Assembly: GCF_024266705.1 (NCBI RefSeq)
Contig: NZ_CP100757.1
Span: 620,001 to 684,000 of the forward strand
Direction of reading: 5' to 3'
DNA from: Natrinema gelatinilyticum
Lineage (GTDB): Archaea > Halobacteriota > Halobacteria > Halobacteriales > Natrialbaceae
DNA length: 64,000 bases
Positions 42,701-51,922 of this stretch are shown piece after piece. The notes under the pieces were generated by a model, which saw only the letters and a list, made by a program, of their open reading frames with translations, did not search any database and had not been told where the DNA came from. How positions within the stretch are numbered: the stretch's first letter is position 1; every line of letters begins with the position of its first letter. The translations under genes were made by a program, and so were the position numbers.

Positions 42701-43912
42701 ATGACCACGTTTCGAACCATCGACGACCTCGATGCGGGACAGCGGCTACTTGTGCGGATCGACGTCAACGCACCCGTCGAGAACGGTATCGTCCGAGATA
42801 GCCGCCGGTTCGCCCGCCACGCGGAGACGATCCTGGAACTGCTCGACGACGACCACGCGATTGCCCTCCTCGCCCACCAGGGACGGCCGGGCCGTGAAAC
42901 GTTCGTCTCCCTCGAGCAACACGCCGCGCTCCTCGCCGATCACATCCACAGGCCGGTCGATTTCGTCGCCGACACCGACGGTCCGGACGCCCTCGCGGCG
43001 ATCGACGAACTCGAGCCAGGGGACGTGCTCCTCCTCGAAAACGTCAGAATGTGCGACGGGGAATTACCCGAAGAGAAACCGGCGATCAAAGCCGAAACGA
43101 AGCTCGTTCAGACGCTCGCACCGAAGTTCGATGCGTACGTCGACGACGCTTACTCTACCGCACACCGGTCTCACGCCTCGATCGTTGGCTTCCCGCAGGT
43201 CATGGACGCGTACGCAGGTCGCGTGATGGAACGCGAGTACACGGCGAACACCGCCATCCGCGAACGCGAATTCGACGGCACCGTCACCATGATCCTCGGC
43301 GGCAAGAAAGCCGAGGACGCTATCCCGGTCATCGAACGGGTCGCCGACACCGTCGACCAGTTCTGTCTCGGCGGTATCGTCGGCGAACTCTTCCTTCGGG
43401 CCAGCGGTCACGACGTCGGATACGACGTCCATGGAACCGCGCTCTTCGACCACCAGTGGGATGCCCACCGCGAGACTATCGAACGGGTGCTCGAGGAGTA
43501 CGGACACTGCCTGTTCCTCCCGAGCGATCTCGCCTACGAGGACGAACACGGTGAGCGCGCGGAGACGGCCGTCGAGGGCACCACAAAGAGAACGTCGTTC
43601 CTCGACATCGGCTCCGAGACGGCCGACCGCTACGCCGACCTCGTTTCCGAGTCAGCAGCAGTCTTCGTCAAGGGCGCCCTCGGCGTCTTCGAGGACGACC
43701 GGTTCGCACACGGGACCGTCGAGGTCCTCACGGCGATTGCCGACGCCGACTGCTTCTCGGTTGTCGGCGGGGGAGACACCTCCCGATCGATCGAACTGTA
43801 CGATTTGGACGAGGACGACTTCTCCCGCGTTTCGATCGCCGGCGGTGCGTACGCCCGCGCGCTTACTGGAGAGTCGCTCGTCGGTATCGAAGTACTCGAA
43901 CGAGAGATGTAA
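42701..43912 (+). CDS. pgk: Phosphoglycerate kinase
   Basis: A 403-residue enzyme of normal length. It carries the N-domain segment LLVRIDVNAPVENG, the Arg/His contacts in LLAHQGRPG, and HRSHASIVGFP. The nucleotide-domain glycines lie in MILGGKKAEDAI and VVGGGDTSRSIE. It converts 1,3-bisphosphoglycerate to 3-phosphoglycerate with ATP formation. It lies 74 bp behind gap on the same strand and is almost certainly in the same operon. The kdgK-gap-pgk row covers the lower half of glucose breakdown. Confidence 0.96.
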   Translation: MTTFRTIDDLDAGQRLLVRIDVNAPVENGIVRDSRRFARHAETILELLDDDHAIALLAHQGRPGRETFVSLEQHAALLADHIHRPVDFVADTDGPDALAAIDELEPGDVLLLENVRMCDGELPEEKPAIKAETKLVQTLAPKFDAYVDDAYSTAHRSHASIVGFPQVMDAYAGRVMEREYTANTAIREREFDGTVTMILGGKKAEDAIPVIERVADTVDQFCLGGIVGELFLRASGHDVGYDVHGTALFDHQWDAHRETIERVLEEYGHCLFLPSDLAYEDEHGERAETAVEGTTKRTSFLDIGSETADRYADLVSESAAVFVKGALGVFEDDRFAHGTVEVLTAIADADCFSVVGGGDTSRSIELYDLDEDDFSRVSIAGGAYARALTGESLVGIEVLEREM

Positions 43913-44031
43913 GAACCCGTGAACGGAACCAGTGTGACGATCGAATCGCGGACTGCAGTGGAATCGTATTCCGCGATAGTAGGTACCGCAAGCCTTTCCG
44001 TACGACGCGTCGACTCGAGAATTGCTACACC

Positions 44032-44337
44032 ATGATCCAACTCGAGGAAGCACTCGCACGGCCAGAATTCGAATCAATCGACCTCGATATCGCCGTTGCC
44101 GACGCTCACGACCATATCACCGATGCGGTACACGGGCTCACCACCTCCGACAGCGAGGAGGGAACGAAGTACCGGACGACAAATGGAATGCTCGTCGCGA
44201 TCGTCGGGACGAGTTCCGCGAACCGAGACGGAGAACGGGCCACGATCGCCTACCGGACGGCGCCGCCTTCGGAGCCCGCGACCCGAAAGGCCGCGAAGAT
44301 AGCGGACGCACTGAAATCGTACGCCGTCGATCGATGA
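44032..44337 (+). CDS. Haloarchaeal conserved hypothetical protein
   Basis: A 101-residue protein. It begins MIQLEEALARPEFESIDLDI and contains VADAHDHITDAVHGL, YRTTNGMLVAIVGTSSAN and an AADALKSY-like C-terminal helix (KIADALKSYAVDR). The alternating pattern suggests an alpha/beta fold. No motif is recognised. It lies 119 bp after pgk and 55 bp before NadM on the same strand and may belong to one of these units. Confidence 0.6.
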   Translation: MIQLEEALARPEFESIDLDIAVADAHDHITDAVHGLTTSDSEEGTKYRTTNGMLVAIVGTSSANRDGERATIAYRTAPPSEPATRKAAKIADALKSYAVDR

Positions 44338-44392
44338 GTCGGCACGAGTTCGTCTCGCGACGCGCAGGCGATTCAGAACCGAGTTGATCCGC

Positions 44393-44902
44393 ATGCGGGG
44401 ATTCTTCGTCGGCCGGTTTCAGCCGTTTCATCTCGGTCACCGCTCCTTCGTTGCGGATATTACGGCGGAAGTAGACGAAATCGTGATCGGCGTCGGAAGT
44501 GCACAGGCGTCACACACCGTCGACAACCCCTTCACCGCGGGCGAACGAGTCGAGATGATACATCGAACGATGGCGGGGCCAGAGAATTCGACGTTCGTCG
44601 TCCCGATCGAGGATCTCCACCGCAACGCAGTCTGGGTGTCGCATGTCACGGCCACGGCACCATCGTTCGACGTCGCGTACTCGAACAATCCGCTCGTGAG
44701 ACGCCTGTTCGAAGAAGCCGGACTCGAGGTCCGGGGCGTCCGGCTTTACCGACGCGACCAGTACTCGGGAACCGAAATCCGACGCCGAATAATTGGCGGA
44801 GACCCGTGGCGACACCTCGTTCCCGACCCGGTTGCGTCGGTCATCGACGACATCGGTGCCGTCGATCGACTGAGAACGGTCAGTGAACGGATCGACGAGT
44901 AG
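44393..44902 (+). CDS. nadM: Nicotinamide-nucleotide adenylyltransferase
   Basis: A 169-residue nucleotidyl transferase from the ATG at 44393. The N-terminal GRFQPFHLGH (residues 7-16) is the ATP-binding (H/T)xGH motif. VGSAQASHTVDNPFTAGERVEM follows, and the C-terminal SGTEIRRRII stands where ISSTxxR is usual. It joins nicotinamide mononucleotide and ATP to NAD. The size and motifs match archaeal NadM. It closes a plus-strand run that begins with kdgK. Confidence 0.93.
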   Translation: MRGFFVGRFQPFHLGHRSFVADITAEVDEIVIGVGSAQASHTVDNPFTAGERVEMIHRTMAGPENSTFVVPIEDLHRNAVWVSHVTATAPSFDVAYSNNPLVRRLFEEAGLEVRGVRLYRRDQYSGTEIRRRIIGGDPWRHLVPDPVASVIDDIGAVDRLRTVSERIDE

Positions 44903-45098
44903 CCGAACCCCGGACCCCGTCGTCGAACGTGAGCGCGGACGCGTTTCGATGGCCTCCCTTTCGGAACGCACCGAACGACACCCATATCCAGAACGGAACG
45001 GGCGATACACGAAGGTCGGCCCGTTCCGGCGCCTCATCGCTCATCACGACGCTATTCCTCAAGGGGGTCGCAGCTGCAACACGACGAAGGCGGGACGG

Positions 45099-45548
45099 TT
45101 ATTCGACTTCGATCCTGTGTCCGCCGACGTCGCTCGGTTCCTGCTTGGGGAGCGTGAGGGTGAGCACCCCGTTGTTGTACGTCGCACTCACGTTCTCTTC
45201 GTCGACCGGCTCCGGGATCCGAACCGAGCGGGTGATCGACTTGTGTGCCCGTTCGCTCTTGAGATACAGTTCCTCCTGTTCTTCGGTCGATTCCTCGTGT
45301 TCCGCCGTGATATTGAGCGTGCGATCCGATAGACGGACGTCAATTTCGTCTCTTTCGAAGCCGGGAACGTCCGCCGTGAGCACGAACTCGTCACCTTGAT
45401 CAACCAGATCGACCCCCATTTCCGTCATCTCCGACTCCGGAAATCCGAACTGCCTGGGATCCCACATTTTCGTCATGTTTTCGAACTGCTGCTGTAGCCG
45501 GTTGAGTTGCTTTTCAAATCCGTCGAAGGGATCACTTCCATTGGTCAT
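45099..45548 (-). CDS. Hsp20/alpha-crystallin small heat-shock protein
   Basis: A 149-residue protein. The N-terminal arm (residues 1-45) contains FDGFEKQLNRLQQQFENM. The alpha-crystallin domain (about 48-140) has VDLVDQGDEFVLTADVPGFE, DEIDVRLSDRTLNITAEHEE and the A-x-x-x-n-G-V-L-T-L ending (ATYNNGVLTLTLPK). It binds unfolding proteins as an oligomeric holdase. A GCTTTAAC box about 55 bp upstream is a candidate TATA element. A second, shorter Hsp20 lies at 58578. Confidence 0.93.
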   Translation of the reverse strand: MTNGSDPFDGFEKQLNRLQQQFENMTKMWDPRQFGFPESEMTEMGVDLVDQGDEFVLTADVPGFERDEIDVRLSDRTLNITAEHEESTEEQEELYLKSERAHKSITRSVRIPEPVDEENVSATYNNGVLTLTLPKQEPSDVGGHRIEVE

Positions 45549-46050
45549 GGCGCTTCACACGGGCATTCCGACTGCCCAGTGAGAGGGCCACTCGTGGCGA
45601 GTTAAAGCTTATCCGTACGAGGGGTGCCGACGCACGCCGACGATGTGATCGGCCGGATACATCCGGCGGCGACCAATCAGCGCCCGTCCGTGCTGTCCAG
45701 TCGTCTGGATGCTCAGGATGCTCAGGAAATACGCTGTAGAAATCTTTGTAACGATTGACTTCGCGGATTTGATTGCGGAAATACAGTATTTCCCGATCGT
45801 TTCAAGCGTTTCACGGGCGGTGGAGGGAACGACCGGCAGGGCCAGCGAATAGATCGACGACCCCGGTCCATTACGATCGTACGAGTGTAATAACTTGTTA
45901 CTGGTACGCAATCAATTACTGTCGACAGCGACGGACGGGCGGCGTATCGAGGCCCCCGAATACCGTCCCAGTCATTGCCCGTTTTCGACGGTAATCGTAC
46001 CGTTCGTCACCGGACCACAGAGATATATCCCGTGACGGAAAATGGGCCGT
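45549..46050. other. Intergenic region between Hsp20 and the diphthine-ligase-like gene
   Basis: About 500 bp between two divergent genes. Open frames of 70-100 codons exist on both strands but carry no recognised motif. The segment 45880-45930 is AT-rich, with ATAACTTGTTACTG and ATCAATTACTG. A promoter for the gene at 46051 is expected here. Confidence 0.4.
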
Positions 46051-46836
46051 ATGTCCGAACCCGGCGGCGGATGGGCCGTCCTCTTCTCCGGCGGCAAAGA
46101 GTCCGTGTGGGCGCTGTCCCGGGCCCTCGAGGCTGGCCGGGACGTCTGCAGGCTCGTGATCGTCAATCCGCCCGCGGGCTCTCACGTCTACCACGCGCCC
46201 GCACGGTCGGTGACCCGTTTAGCCGCAGAGAGCATCGGCATCCCCGTAGTCGACGTCGCAATCCCCTCCGTCGACGTCGAACCTCCCGATATCAGCGGGA
46301 GGGACGAACGCGTCTCGAGGCAGGCGGGAGACGCGAAAATCGAACCCCTCGAGACCGCCCTTCGACGGCTGGACGCCGAACTCGTCGGTGGCTTGAGAGG
46401 GCTCATCGCCGGGACCGTCGAGAGTGACTACCAGGCCAATCGGCTCCGTTCGATGTGTGAGCGCCTCGGGTGTGCCTTCGACGCGCCGCTGTGGCATGCG
46501 GACCCGTCCGACCTCCTGGAAACGATGATCGAAGCCGGTCTCGAGATCGTGTTCGTCGAGGTGGCGGCGCCCGGGTTCGACGCGTCCTGGCTCGGCCGAC
46601 GGCTGGACAGCGAGGCGCTCGCGGAACTGACCGACCTCCACCGCGAGTACGGCGTTCATCTGCTGGGGGAGGGGGGAGAGTTTCAGACGGTCGTGACCGA
46701 CGGACCGCACATGTTTCGTCCCATCGAGTTCGAGTTCGAGCGTGAGTGGTACGGCACCTGGGGACGATTGCGGATCACCGACGCCCGACTCGAGGCATCC
46801 GTGTCGGAGGAGGGCGACCGCGACAGGGTAGCGTAA
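46051..46836 (+). CDS. Diphthine--ammonia ligase family ATP-pyrophosphatase
   Basis: A 261-residue PP-loop ATPase from the ATG at 46051. The pyrophosphate loop reads AVLFSGGKESVWAL (SGGKDS type). Downstream, GLIAGTVESDYQANRL and LGRRLDSEALAEL with LLGEGGEFQTVVTDGPHM match the Dph6/MJ0570 family. Dph6 makes the final amide of diphthamide on elongation factor 2, so it modifies the ribosome machinery. The archaeal role is inferred. No other dph gene is in the window. Confidence 0.85.
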   Translation: MSEPGGGWAVLFSGGKESVWALSRALEAGRDVCRLVIVNPPAGSHVYHAPARSVTRLAAESIGIPVVDVAIPSVDVEPPDISGRDERVSRQAGDAKIEPLETALRRLDAELVGGLRGLIAGTVESDYQANRLRSMCERLGCAFDAPLWHADPSDLLETMIEAGLEIVFVEVAAPGFDASWLGRRLDSEALAELTDLHREYGVHLLGEGGEFQTVVTDGPHMFRPIEFEFEREWYGTWGRLRITDARLEASVSEEGDRDRVA

Positions 46837-46928
46837 CCACGGCCGACGAGGAGCGACCCACGAGAAGCGACTATTGTGGGGATGCAACCGCCACGTCCGC
46901 GAGTCGATGGGCGACGTCCTGCTCCCGC

Positions 46929-47360
46929 TTACGCGTCAGTGGACGAGTTGCTGTGTTCTTCGTAGACGAAATAAAGATTCCAGAGGTTGAACCCGTCACC
47001 GTACGTTCGCTCGATCCTGCGATCGTACAGCGGAATGAGATCCGTTCGCGGCTCGGTGAACGCGGGTTCGACGGACCACTCGAGGACCCATTCACGTCCG
47101 TGAAATCGGAGCCGGTCGTCGATTGCGTCGAACACACGCCGGAGCATCCGACGGACCGTCTCGGAATCCGGTCCGTACGCTGGCTCCTGTGACGGGGCCG
47201 TGTAGGTCGCTGTGATCGGAACGACGTCGTCGCGAAAGGCATCGGTTCGCGACAGGTAGATCGTCGTTGCACCTGCTTCGCGCAAATGGACGACGAGTTC
47301 GTCGGGCGTCGGTACGATCGAGCTTCGTCCCGTCGGTCCGTACCCGAATTCCAGGGCCAT
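46929..47360 (-). CDS. Haloarchaeal conserved hypothetical protein
   Basis: A 143-residue protein from the ATG at 47360 (an upstream in-frame ATG at 47408 is less likely). It opens MALEFGYGPTGRSSIVPTPD and contains VVHLREAGATTIYLSRTDAF, SETVRRMLRRVFDAIDDRLR and FNLWNLYFVYEEH. The pattern of strands and helices suggests a compact alpha/beta fold. No catalytic motif is seen. It is convergent with the diphthine-ligase-like gene. Confidence 0.6.
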   Translation of the reverse strand: MALEFGYGPTGRSSIVPTPDELVVHLREAGATTIYLSRTDAFRDDVVPITATYTAPSQEPAYGPDSETVRRMLRRVFDAIDDRLRFHGREWVLEWSVEPAFTEPRTDLIPLYDRRIERTYGDGFNLWNLYFVYEEHSNSSTDA

Positions 47361-47663
47361 GCCAATGGTTTGCTCGGGGAAGGGCAAGAATGATTCCGTG
47401 CTCCGCATCGGGCCGGTTTCGATAGCGACTGGCGTCAGATCGTATCGTTGTGGAACAACACGCTGCTGTGAACATCCCAGCTACTCGATGCAGACAGGAA
47501 AACGGTGGCTCGAGACAGAATCGTCCACTCCCTGCTCTCGAGTCTCGGTCGGTCCTGTCCGTTGCAAGACACCGGACGCCCGATGCCGGTTTCGGGCGTC
47601 GATAGCTGTCGTCGAAACCCGAGACGCCAGCGCCGTTAAGTCGGTGGCGACGGATGTGGTCGT
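47361..47663. other. Intergenic region without a recognised gene
   Basis: About 300 bp between divergent genes. Nothing beyond promoter space was recognised. Confidence 0.4.
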
Positions 47664-48416
47664 ATGGACGTGGGCCTCACCGTCGGCGACTCGCTCGAGC
47701 GGTTGGAACGAACGATACCGGGATTCGAGTTCGCTGAGCTGTCGATCGGCGACGGTACCGACGTCGAGGACATCAACGCGGACAGACTCGAGACGACACT
47801 TACCGACGCACGTGCCGATCTCTGCGTCCACCTGCCGTTCAAACAGGTAATCGTGACGCCGGTTCACCAAATCAACGACGCAATCGTGGACTACTTGGAG
47901 ACCCTGCTCGAGTGGGCCGGGTCCGTCGGGGCCGAAAAAGCCGTTCTTCACGGAACAGCCCGAAATCCGCACGATACAGACCTCCGCCCTCTCTTCGCCG
48001 ATCAGTTGACGGCCATTGCGACGGCTGCCGACGATACCGGCGTCGAACTCGTCGTCGAAAACGTCGGTCATCAAAAGCGAGGGTTCCCACTGACGGTTCT
48101 CGGCGATATCGCACGGGATACAGAGACCGCAGTCTGTTTCGACGTGGGTCACGCGTACATGGAAGACGGAAATGACGGCGTCGACCGGTTCTGTTCGCAG
48201 TACGGCGACCTCGTCTCGCACCTCCACGTCCACGACGTCCGGAGCCGCGGCGACACCCATCTCCCGATCGGCGCTGGCGAAATAAACTACGATATCGTCA
48301 CGGAGCACCTCGCGGGATTCGACGAGACCGTTGCGGTCGAAGTGTTCACCGACGACGTCCTCCTGTTGCGAGACACCGCGCGACGAGCGAGGGCAGCACT
48401 CGAGCCCGACTCGTGA
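47664..48416 (+). CDS. Sugar phosphate isomerase/epimerase-like TIM-barrel protein
   Basis: A 250-residue TIM barrel of the AP-endonuclease-2/xylose-isomerase-like fold. Metal-ligand candidates are E in LVVENVGH, D and H in CFDVGHAY, H in SHLHVHDV and E in VAVEVFTDD. These positions match the family's divalent metal site. Members isomerise sugars or act as endonuclease IV. The short length and lack of DNA-binding loops favour a small-molecule role. No pathway neighbour fixes the substrate. Confidence 0.85.
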   Translation: MDVGLTVGDSLERLERTIPGFEFAELSIGDGTDVEDINADRLETTLTDARADLCVHLPFKQVIVTPVHQINDAIVDYLETLLEWAGSVGAEKAVLHGTARNPHDTDLRPLFADQLTAIATAADDTGVELVVENVGHQKRGFPLTVLGDIARDTETAVCFDVGHAYMEDGNDGVDRFCSQYGDLVSHLHVHDVRSRGDTHLPIGAGEINYDIVTEHLAGFDETVAVEVFTDDVLLLRDTARRARAALEPDS

Positions 48417-48660
48417 TCCGCGGTCGTCACTGCCCAGCGAACGAAGCGAGCGGTCGCGGTTGACATGAGTGGGGAAACTCGAGACGAACGAACGGATACG
48501 GCCACCACGCCGGTATCGAGGGTACCACCGAAGCGACGTTCATCGCACCGTCTCTGCGTCCCGGCGCGGATGGAATCGAGTTGCAGATGAAGCGATCGCG
48601 AAATCCGTCGAATCGTTGAGAGGCGAAAAGACGATTGTACTCTTCGTGGGAGTTGTGTCC

Positions 48661-48975
48661 ATGGACGAGACACAGTGGCCGGAGCTCGCCGGAACAGAGC
48701 TAGAGTATGGCGATCACACGTGGGAACTCACTGGGACGGTCGAGATTGGGGAGATCGGTGACGTGCTTTCGGTCCGAGCTAAGCAGGTAGACGACGTCCG
48801 CCAACCGAAAGCGACCCTCCGATTCGGGCTTCGAGATGGCAGTTCCTCCCTGAATCCCGGCAACCTCGGGAACCACTTCGACAGCCTCGAGCGAGAAGGC
48901 GACACGCACGTGCTCGTCGTGAAAAAAGAGACGCGAACCTACCGGTACGACCTACAGGGGCTCGAGTACGAGTAA
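48661..48975 (+). CDS. Haloarchaeal conserved hypothetical protein
   Basis: A 104-residue protein from the ATG at 48661; upstream in-frame codons back to 48469 look non-coding. It opens MDETQWPELAGTELEYGDHT and contains LTGTVEIGEIGDVLSVRAK, then ATLRFGLRDGSSSLNPGNLG and HVLVVKKETRTYRYDLQ. The sequence is rich in beta strands, suggesting a small barrel. No function is recognised. It lies upstream of the phosphoribosyltransferase. Confidence 0.65.
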   Translation: MDETQWPELAGTELEYGDHTWELTGTVEIGEIGDVLSVRAKQVDDVRQPKATLRFGLRDGSSSLNPGNLGNHFDSLEREGDTHVLVVKKETRTYRYDLQGLEYE

Positions 48976-49118
48976 CAGCCTCTACGGCTGGAACGCGACC
49001 GGACGGAGGGACTCTTGCCCGGGTATTGTCTTCGTTCCCGCAGTGGACCTCCGCGATCGTTCCGTTCCATCGGTCGATACCCACGTTATATGCCACTGTG
49101 TCGCGTCGTGTCCGACCG

Positions 49119-49763
49119 ATGGAGGGAGTTCAACGATTTGCGGACAGAACTGACGCGGGAGTGCAACTCGCCGAGGAGATCCGCGATCGAGGGATCGACG
49201 CAGATATCGTGCTCGCGATCCCGCGGGGCGGTCTCCCGCTCGGGCGCGCGGTCGCCGATGCGCTGGACGTCCCACTCGACATCGTCGTCGCGAAAAAAAT
49301 CGGCGCGCCGGGAAACCCGGAGTACGCCATCGGTGCCGTCGCGAGCGACGGAAGCGTCTGGCGAAACGAGGCCGCGTTGCGCGGTGTGGGGGTGGATTCC
49401 GACTACTTCGAAGAAAAGCGTGCGGAGGAGGCAGCGAACGCGCGTCGGAAGGCCGATCGGTATCGTGGCGACCGGCCGAAACCCGATCTGTCAGGTGAAA
49501 CGGTCATCGTTGTCGACGACGGCGTGGCGACTGGATCGACCGCGAGGGCGTGCCTCAGGTGTCTCAACGAAACGGACGCCGAGCGGATCGTGCTCGCGAT
49601 CCCGGTCGGTCCGCCACGTACCATCCACGAACTGGCTGACGAAACCGACGAGGTCGTCTGTCTCGAAACGCCGAGCGGCTTCAGAGGCGTCGGACAGTTC
49701 TACGAGGACTTCGCGCAAGTGCCCGACGAGAAGGCGATGGAATATCTGACGACGGAACCGTAA
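49119..49763 (+). CDS. Phosphoribosyltransferase family protein
   Basis: A 214-residue type I PRTase from the ATG at 49119. The N-terminal part has VLAIPRGGLPLGRAVADAL and VAKKIGAPGNPEYAIGAVA. The PRPP-binding loop is VIVVDDGVATGSTARACL. This resembles the stand-alone Rv0571c/Rv2030c-type PRTases of bacterial dormancy regulons more than nucleotide-salvage enzymes. No base-specific hood is obvious. It stands just before the CBS/hibernation-like gene, in the same direction. Confidence 0.9.
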   Translation: MEGVQRFADRTDAGVQLAEEIRDRGIDADIVLAIPRGGLPLGRAVADALDVPLDIVVAKKIGAPGNPEYAIGAVASDGSVWRNEAALRGVGVDSDYFEEKRAEEAANARRKADRYRGDRPKPDLSGETVIVVDDGVATGSTARACLRCLNETDAERIVLAIPVGPPRTIHELADETDEVVCLETPSGFRGVGQFYEDFAQVPDEKAMEYLTTEP

Positions 49764-49980
49764 CGGAAGATGGAGGCGTCCCCGTGACACGAAGAGACGA
49801 AACTCGCTTCCGAATACCGGCGGTGACGACCCAGGCCGTCAGATACTGAGAGAATGGGAAGACAGGAGAAAACGGCGACGACGCTCCCACTCGCCCAGTC
49901 TCTTCGTATCGGGACCGAATCGTATCGCAGACCGAACAACGGAGCAACTGAGCACCAGGATCATCAATTCACCAACACCC

Positions 49981-51198
49981 ATGGAAATAACTGACATCGT
50001 TTCGGACGAGTACGTCGAATTCACTCCGGAGACGCCGGTATCGAAGCTCGTCGGGACGTTCGACGATTCGGACGTCAAGGGCGTCCTGATACGAGGTGAG
50101 GGGTTCGAAGGAGTCGTCACCAGAAGACAACTTGCCACGTCGCATCGTCAACCCGACGAAAAACTCGGATCGTTGGTCTGGCACGTCCCCCGACTCACGC
50201 CGGACGAGGACGTTCGGAAGGTGGCACAGCTCATGATCGAGAGCGACTCCCAGTTGCTTCCGGTATTCGAGGGCCGGGAACTGGTCGGCGTCGTCACCGC
50301 CGACGCGATTCTACGGAAGGTCACGCCGTTTCTCGACGCGGCGACAGTCGCCGAGGCCTACTCGGACGACCTCGTCTCGGTCGATCCGGCGTCGACGTTC
50401 GGTGATGCACTCAACGTGTTCCGGGAAAACCACATCACCCACCTCCCCGTCGTCGAGTCGAACACGGCAGTCGGCATCCTCAGCCTTTACGATGTGACCG
50501 GTCTGACGGTTCGAGCAGAAGTACAGAGTAAGGGCGGCGATGCGGGCGGAACGGACCCGTTCGGAGGCGACATCTCCGCCAGCACTGGGCGCTCGCGCCG
50601 GGGCGGCTTCGGCGCTCGAGAGGGCGAACCCGCACGGGTCCTCGACCTCCCGGTCCGCGACGTCATGTCGACACCGGTGCGGACGATCCCGCCGACCGAG
50701 ACGCTCGAGACGGCGATCGAAAAGATGTTCGAGATCGGCGGTTCATCGCTGGTCGTCACGACCGACGGCCAGCCGTTCGGGATCGTCACGAAAACCGATA
50801 TTCTCGAGTCGCTCACGTGGGAGGTCGGCGGCAACCGGGCCGTTCAGATCTACGGGACCGACCTGATAGACGACGCGACCTACGACGATATCGTCGCTAT
50901 GATCGACACGTTCGACGACAGGGATCACGAGATGACCGTGCTCGACGCGAAGATCCACCTCCACGAACACGACGAGACCCGCCGCGGGACGCCGCTGCTA
51001 CTCGCCCGCATCCGGTTACACACCGATCGGGGCCTGTACATCGCCTCCGGGGAGGGCTACGGTGCGAGCCACGCGCTCAACGAGGTGCGCGAGGTCCTGG
51101 ATCGGCAAATCCGCGACGAGAAGACCTACGGACGGAGCAAGAAGCCGCCGAACGAGGCATTCTGGGAGAAGCGCTTCGGCTGGCTCCTCGAGGAATGA
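49981..51198 (+). CDS. Four-CBS protein with a ribosome-hibernation-factor-like C-terminal domain
   Basis: A 405-residue protein. Residues 1-180 and 215-285 hold four CBS motifs (GVVTADAILRKV, VGILSLYDV, FGIVTKTDILESL are their ends). A Gly/Arg-rich linker lies at about 182-212. From about residue 290 the pattern VLDAKIHLHEHDETRRGTPL, LLARIRLHTDRGLYIASGEG, YGASHALNEVREVLDRQIRD follows the beta-alpha-beta-beta-beta-alpha order of the HPF/RaiA (S30AE) fold. The inference is that adenine-nucleotide binding to CBS controls binding of the tail to ribosomes. The paralog at 57212 has the same layout. Confidence 0.8.
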   Translation: MEITDIVSDEYVEFTPETPVSKLVGTFDDSDVKGVLIRGEGFEGVVTRRQLATSHRQPDEKLGSLVWHVPRLTPDEDVRKVAQLMIESDSQLLPVFEGRELVGVVTADAILRKVTPFLDAATVAEAYSDDLVSVDPASTFGDALNVFRENHITHLPVVESNTAVGILSLYDVTGLTVRAEVQSKGGDAGGTDPFGGDISASTGRSRRGGFGAREGEPARVLDLPVRDVMSTPVRTIPPTETLETAIEKMFEIGGSSLVVTTDGQPFGIVTKTDILESLTWEVGGNRAVQIYGTDLIDDATYDDIVAMIDTFDDRDHEMTVLDAKIHLHEHDETRRGTPLLLARIRLHTDRGLYIASGEGYGASHALNEVREVLDRQIRDEKTYGRSKKPPNEAFWEKRFGWLLEE

Positions 51199-51348
51199 CC
51201 CCGCTCGCACGGGACCGCTCGACTCGGCTGGTGACGAGCCGACACTCGAGACGGGACGGTGATGGTACTCGAGACGAATCGCTCGAGGTGGGCGGATCGC
51301 ACAGCGGTCCGGATAGTATTTTGAGACTACACGAGGTACGAGCCCCTG

Positions 51349-51795
51349 ATGTCTCGTCAACTGCTCGTGCCCGTCGATGGATCGCCGCTGTCGAAACGAG
51401 CGCTCGAGTACGCACTCGACGAAGAGGGTTCCATCTCGGTCATCGCGCTCCACGTGATCGATCCGAGCGATCCGGGGTACAGTTCCGCGACCGACGTGGA
51501 CGTGCGAAACGAACCGCCGCACGGCTCCAGGGAATGGTACCAACGGGCCGCCGAAGAGGAAGAGCGAATCTTCGACGAGGCGCGCGAGCTGGCGGCCGAT
51601 TACGATGCGGACCTCTCGACCGATTCCGCGATCGGCGAACCGGCGCGCGAGATCGTCGACTACGCCGAAGACAACGATATCGACCAGATCGTAGTCGGGG
51701 GCCACGGACGTATCGGGACGGCGCGGATGTTACTCGGCAGCGTCGCCGAAATAGTCGTTCGCCGATCACCGGTTAGCGTCACCGTGGTCCGGTAA
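51349..51795 (+). CDS. Single-domain universal stress protein
   Basis: A 148-residue UspA protein. It starts with QLLVPVDGSPLSKRALEYAL and carries the ATP loop GGHGRIGTARMLLGSVAEIV with the GxxGx9GS pattern intact. An extended loop (residues about 45-75, SDPGYSSATDVDVRNEPPHG) differs from the tandem paralogs nearby. It probably dimerises and binds ATP. It follows the CBS/hibernation-like gene by 150 bp on the same strand. Confidence 0.92.
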   Translation: MSRQLLVPVDGSPLSKRALEYALDEEGSISVIALHVIDPSDPGYSSATDVDVRNEPPHGSREWYQRAAEEEERIFDEARELAADYDADLSTDSAIGEPAREIVDYAEDNDIDQIVVGGHGRIGTARMLLGSVAEIVVRRSPVSVTVVR

Positions 51796-51922
51796 CGTCA
51801 CGGCGGTGCCAATGCGTCACCGTGGGTCGTACCTCACGGTATCGACCACTGTCGTGACACTCCGGGTTCGGTCCTCGAGGTCGCGGATCGAATTCCCCGC
51901 CCGACCGACGGGCCGGGATTCT

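Noticed and set aside
47481..48308. A 275-codon minus-strand frame opposite the TIM-barrel gene
   Set aside because: It has no domain pattern; the plus-strand TIM barrel has metal-site residues in order.
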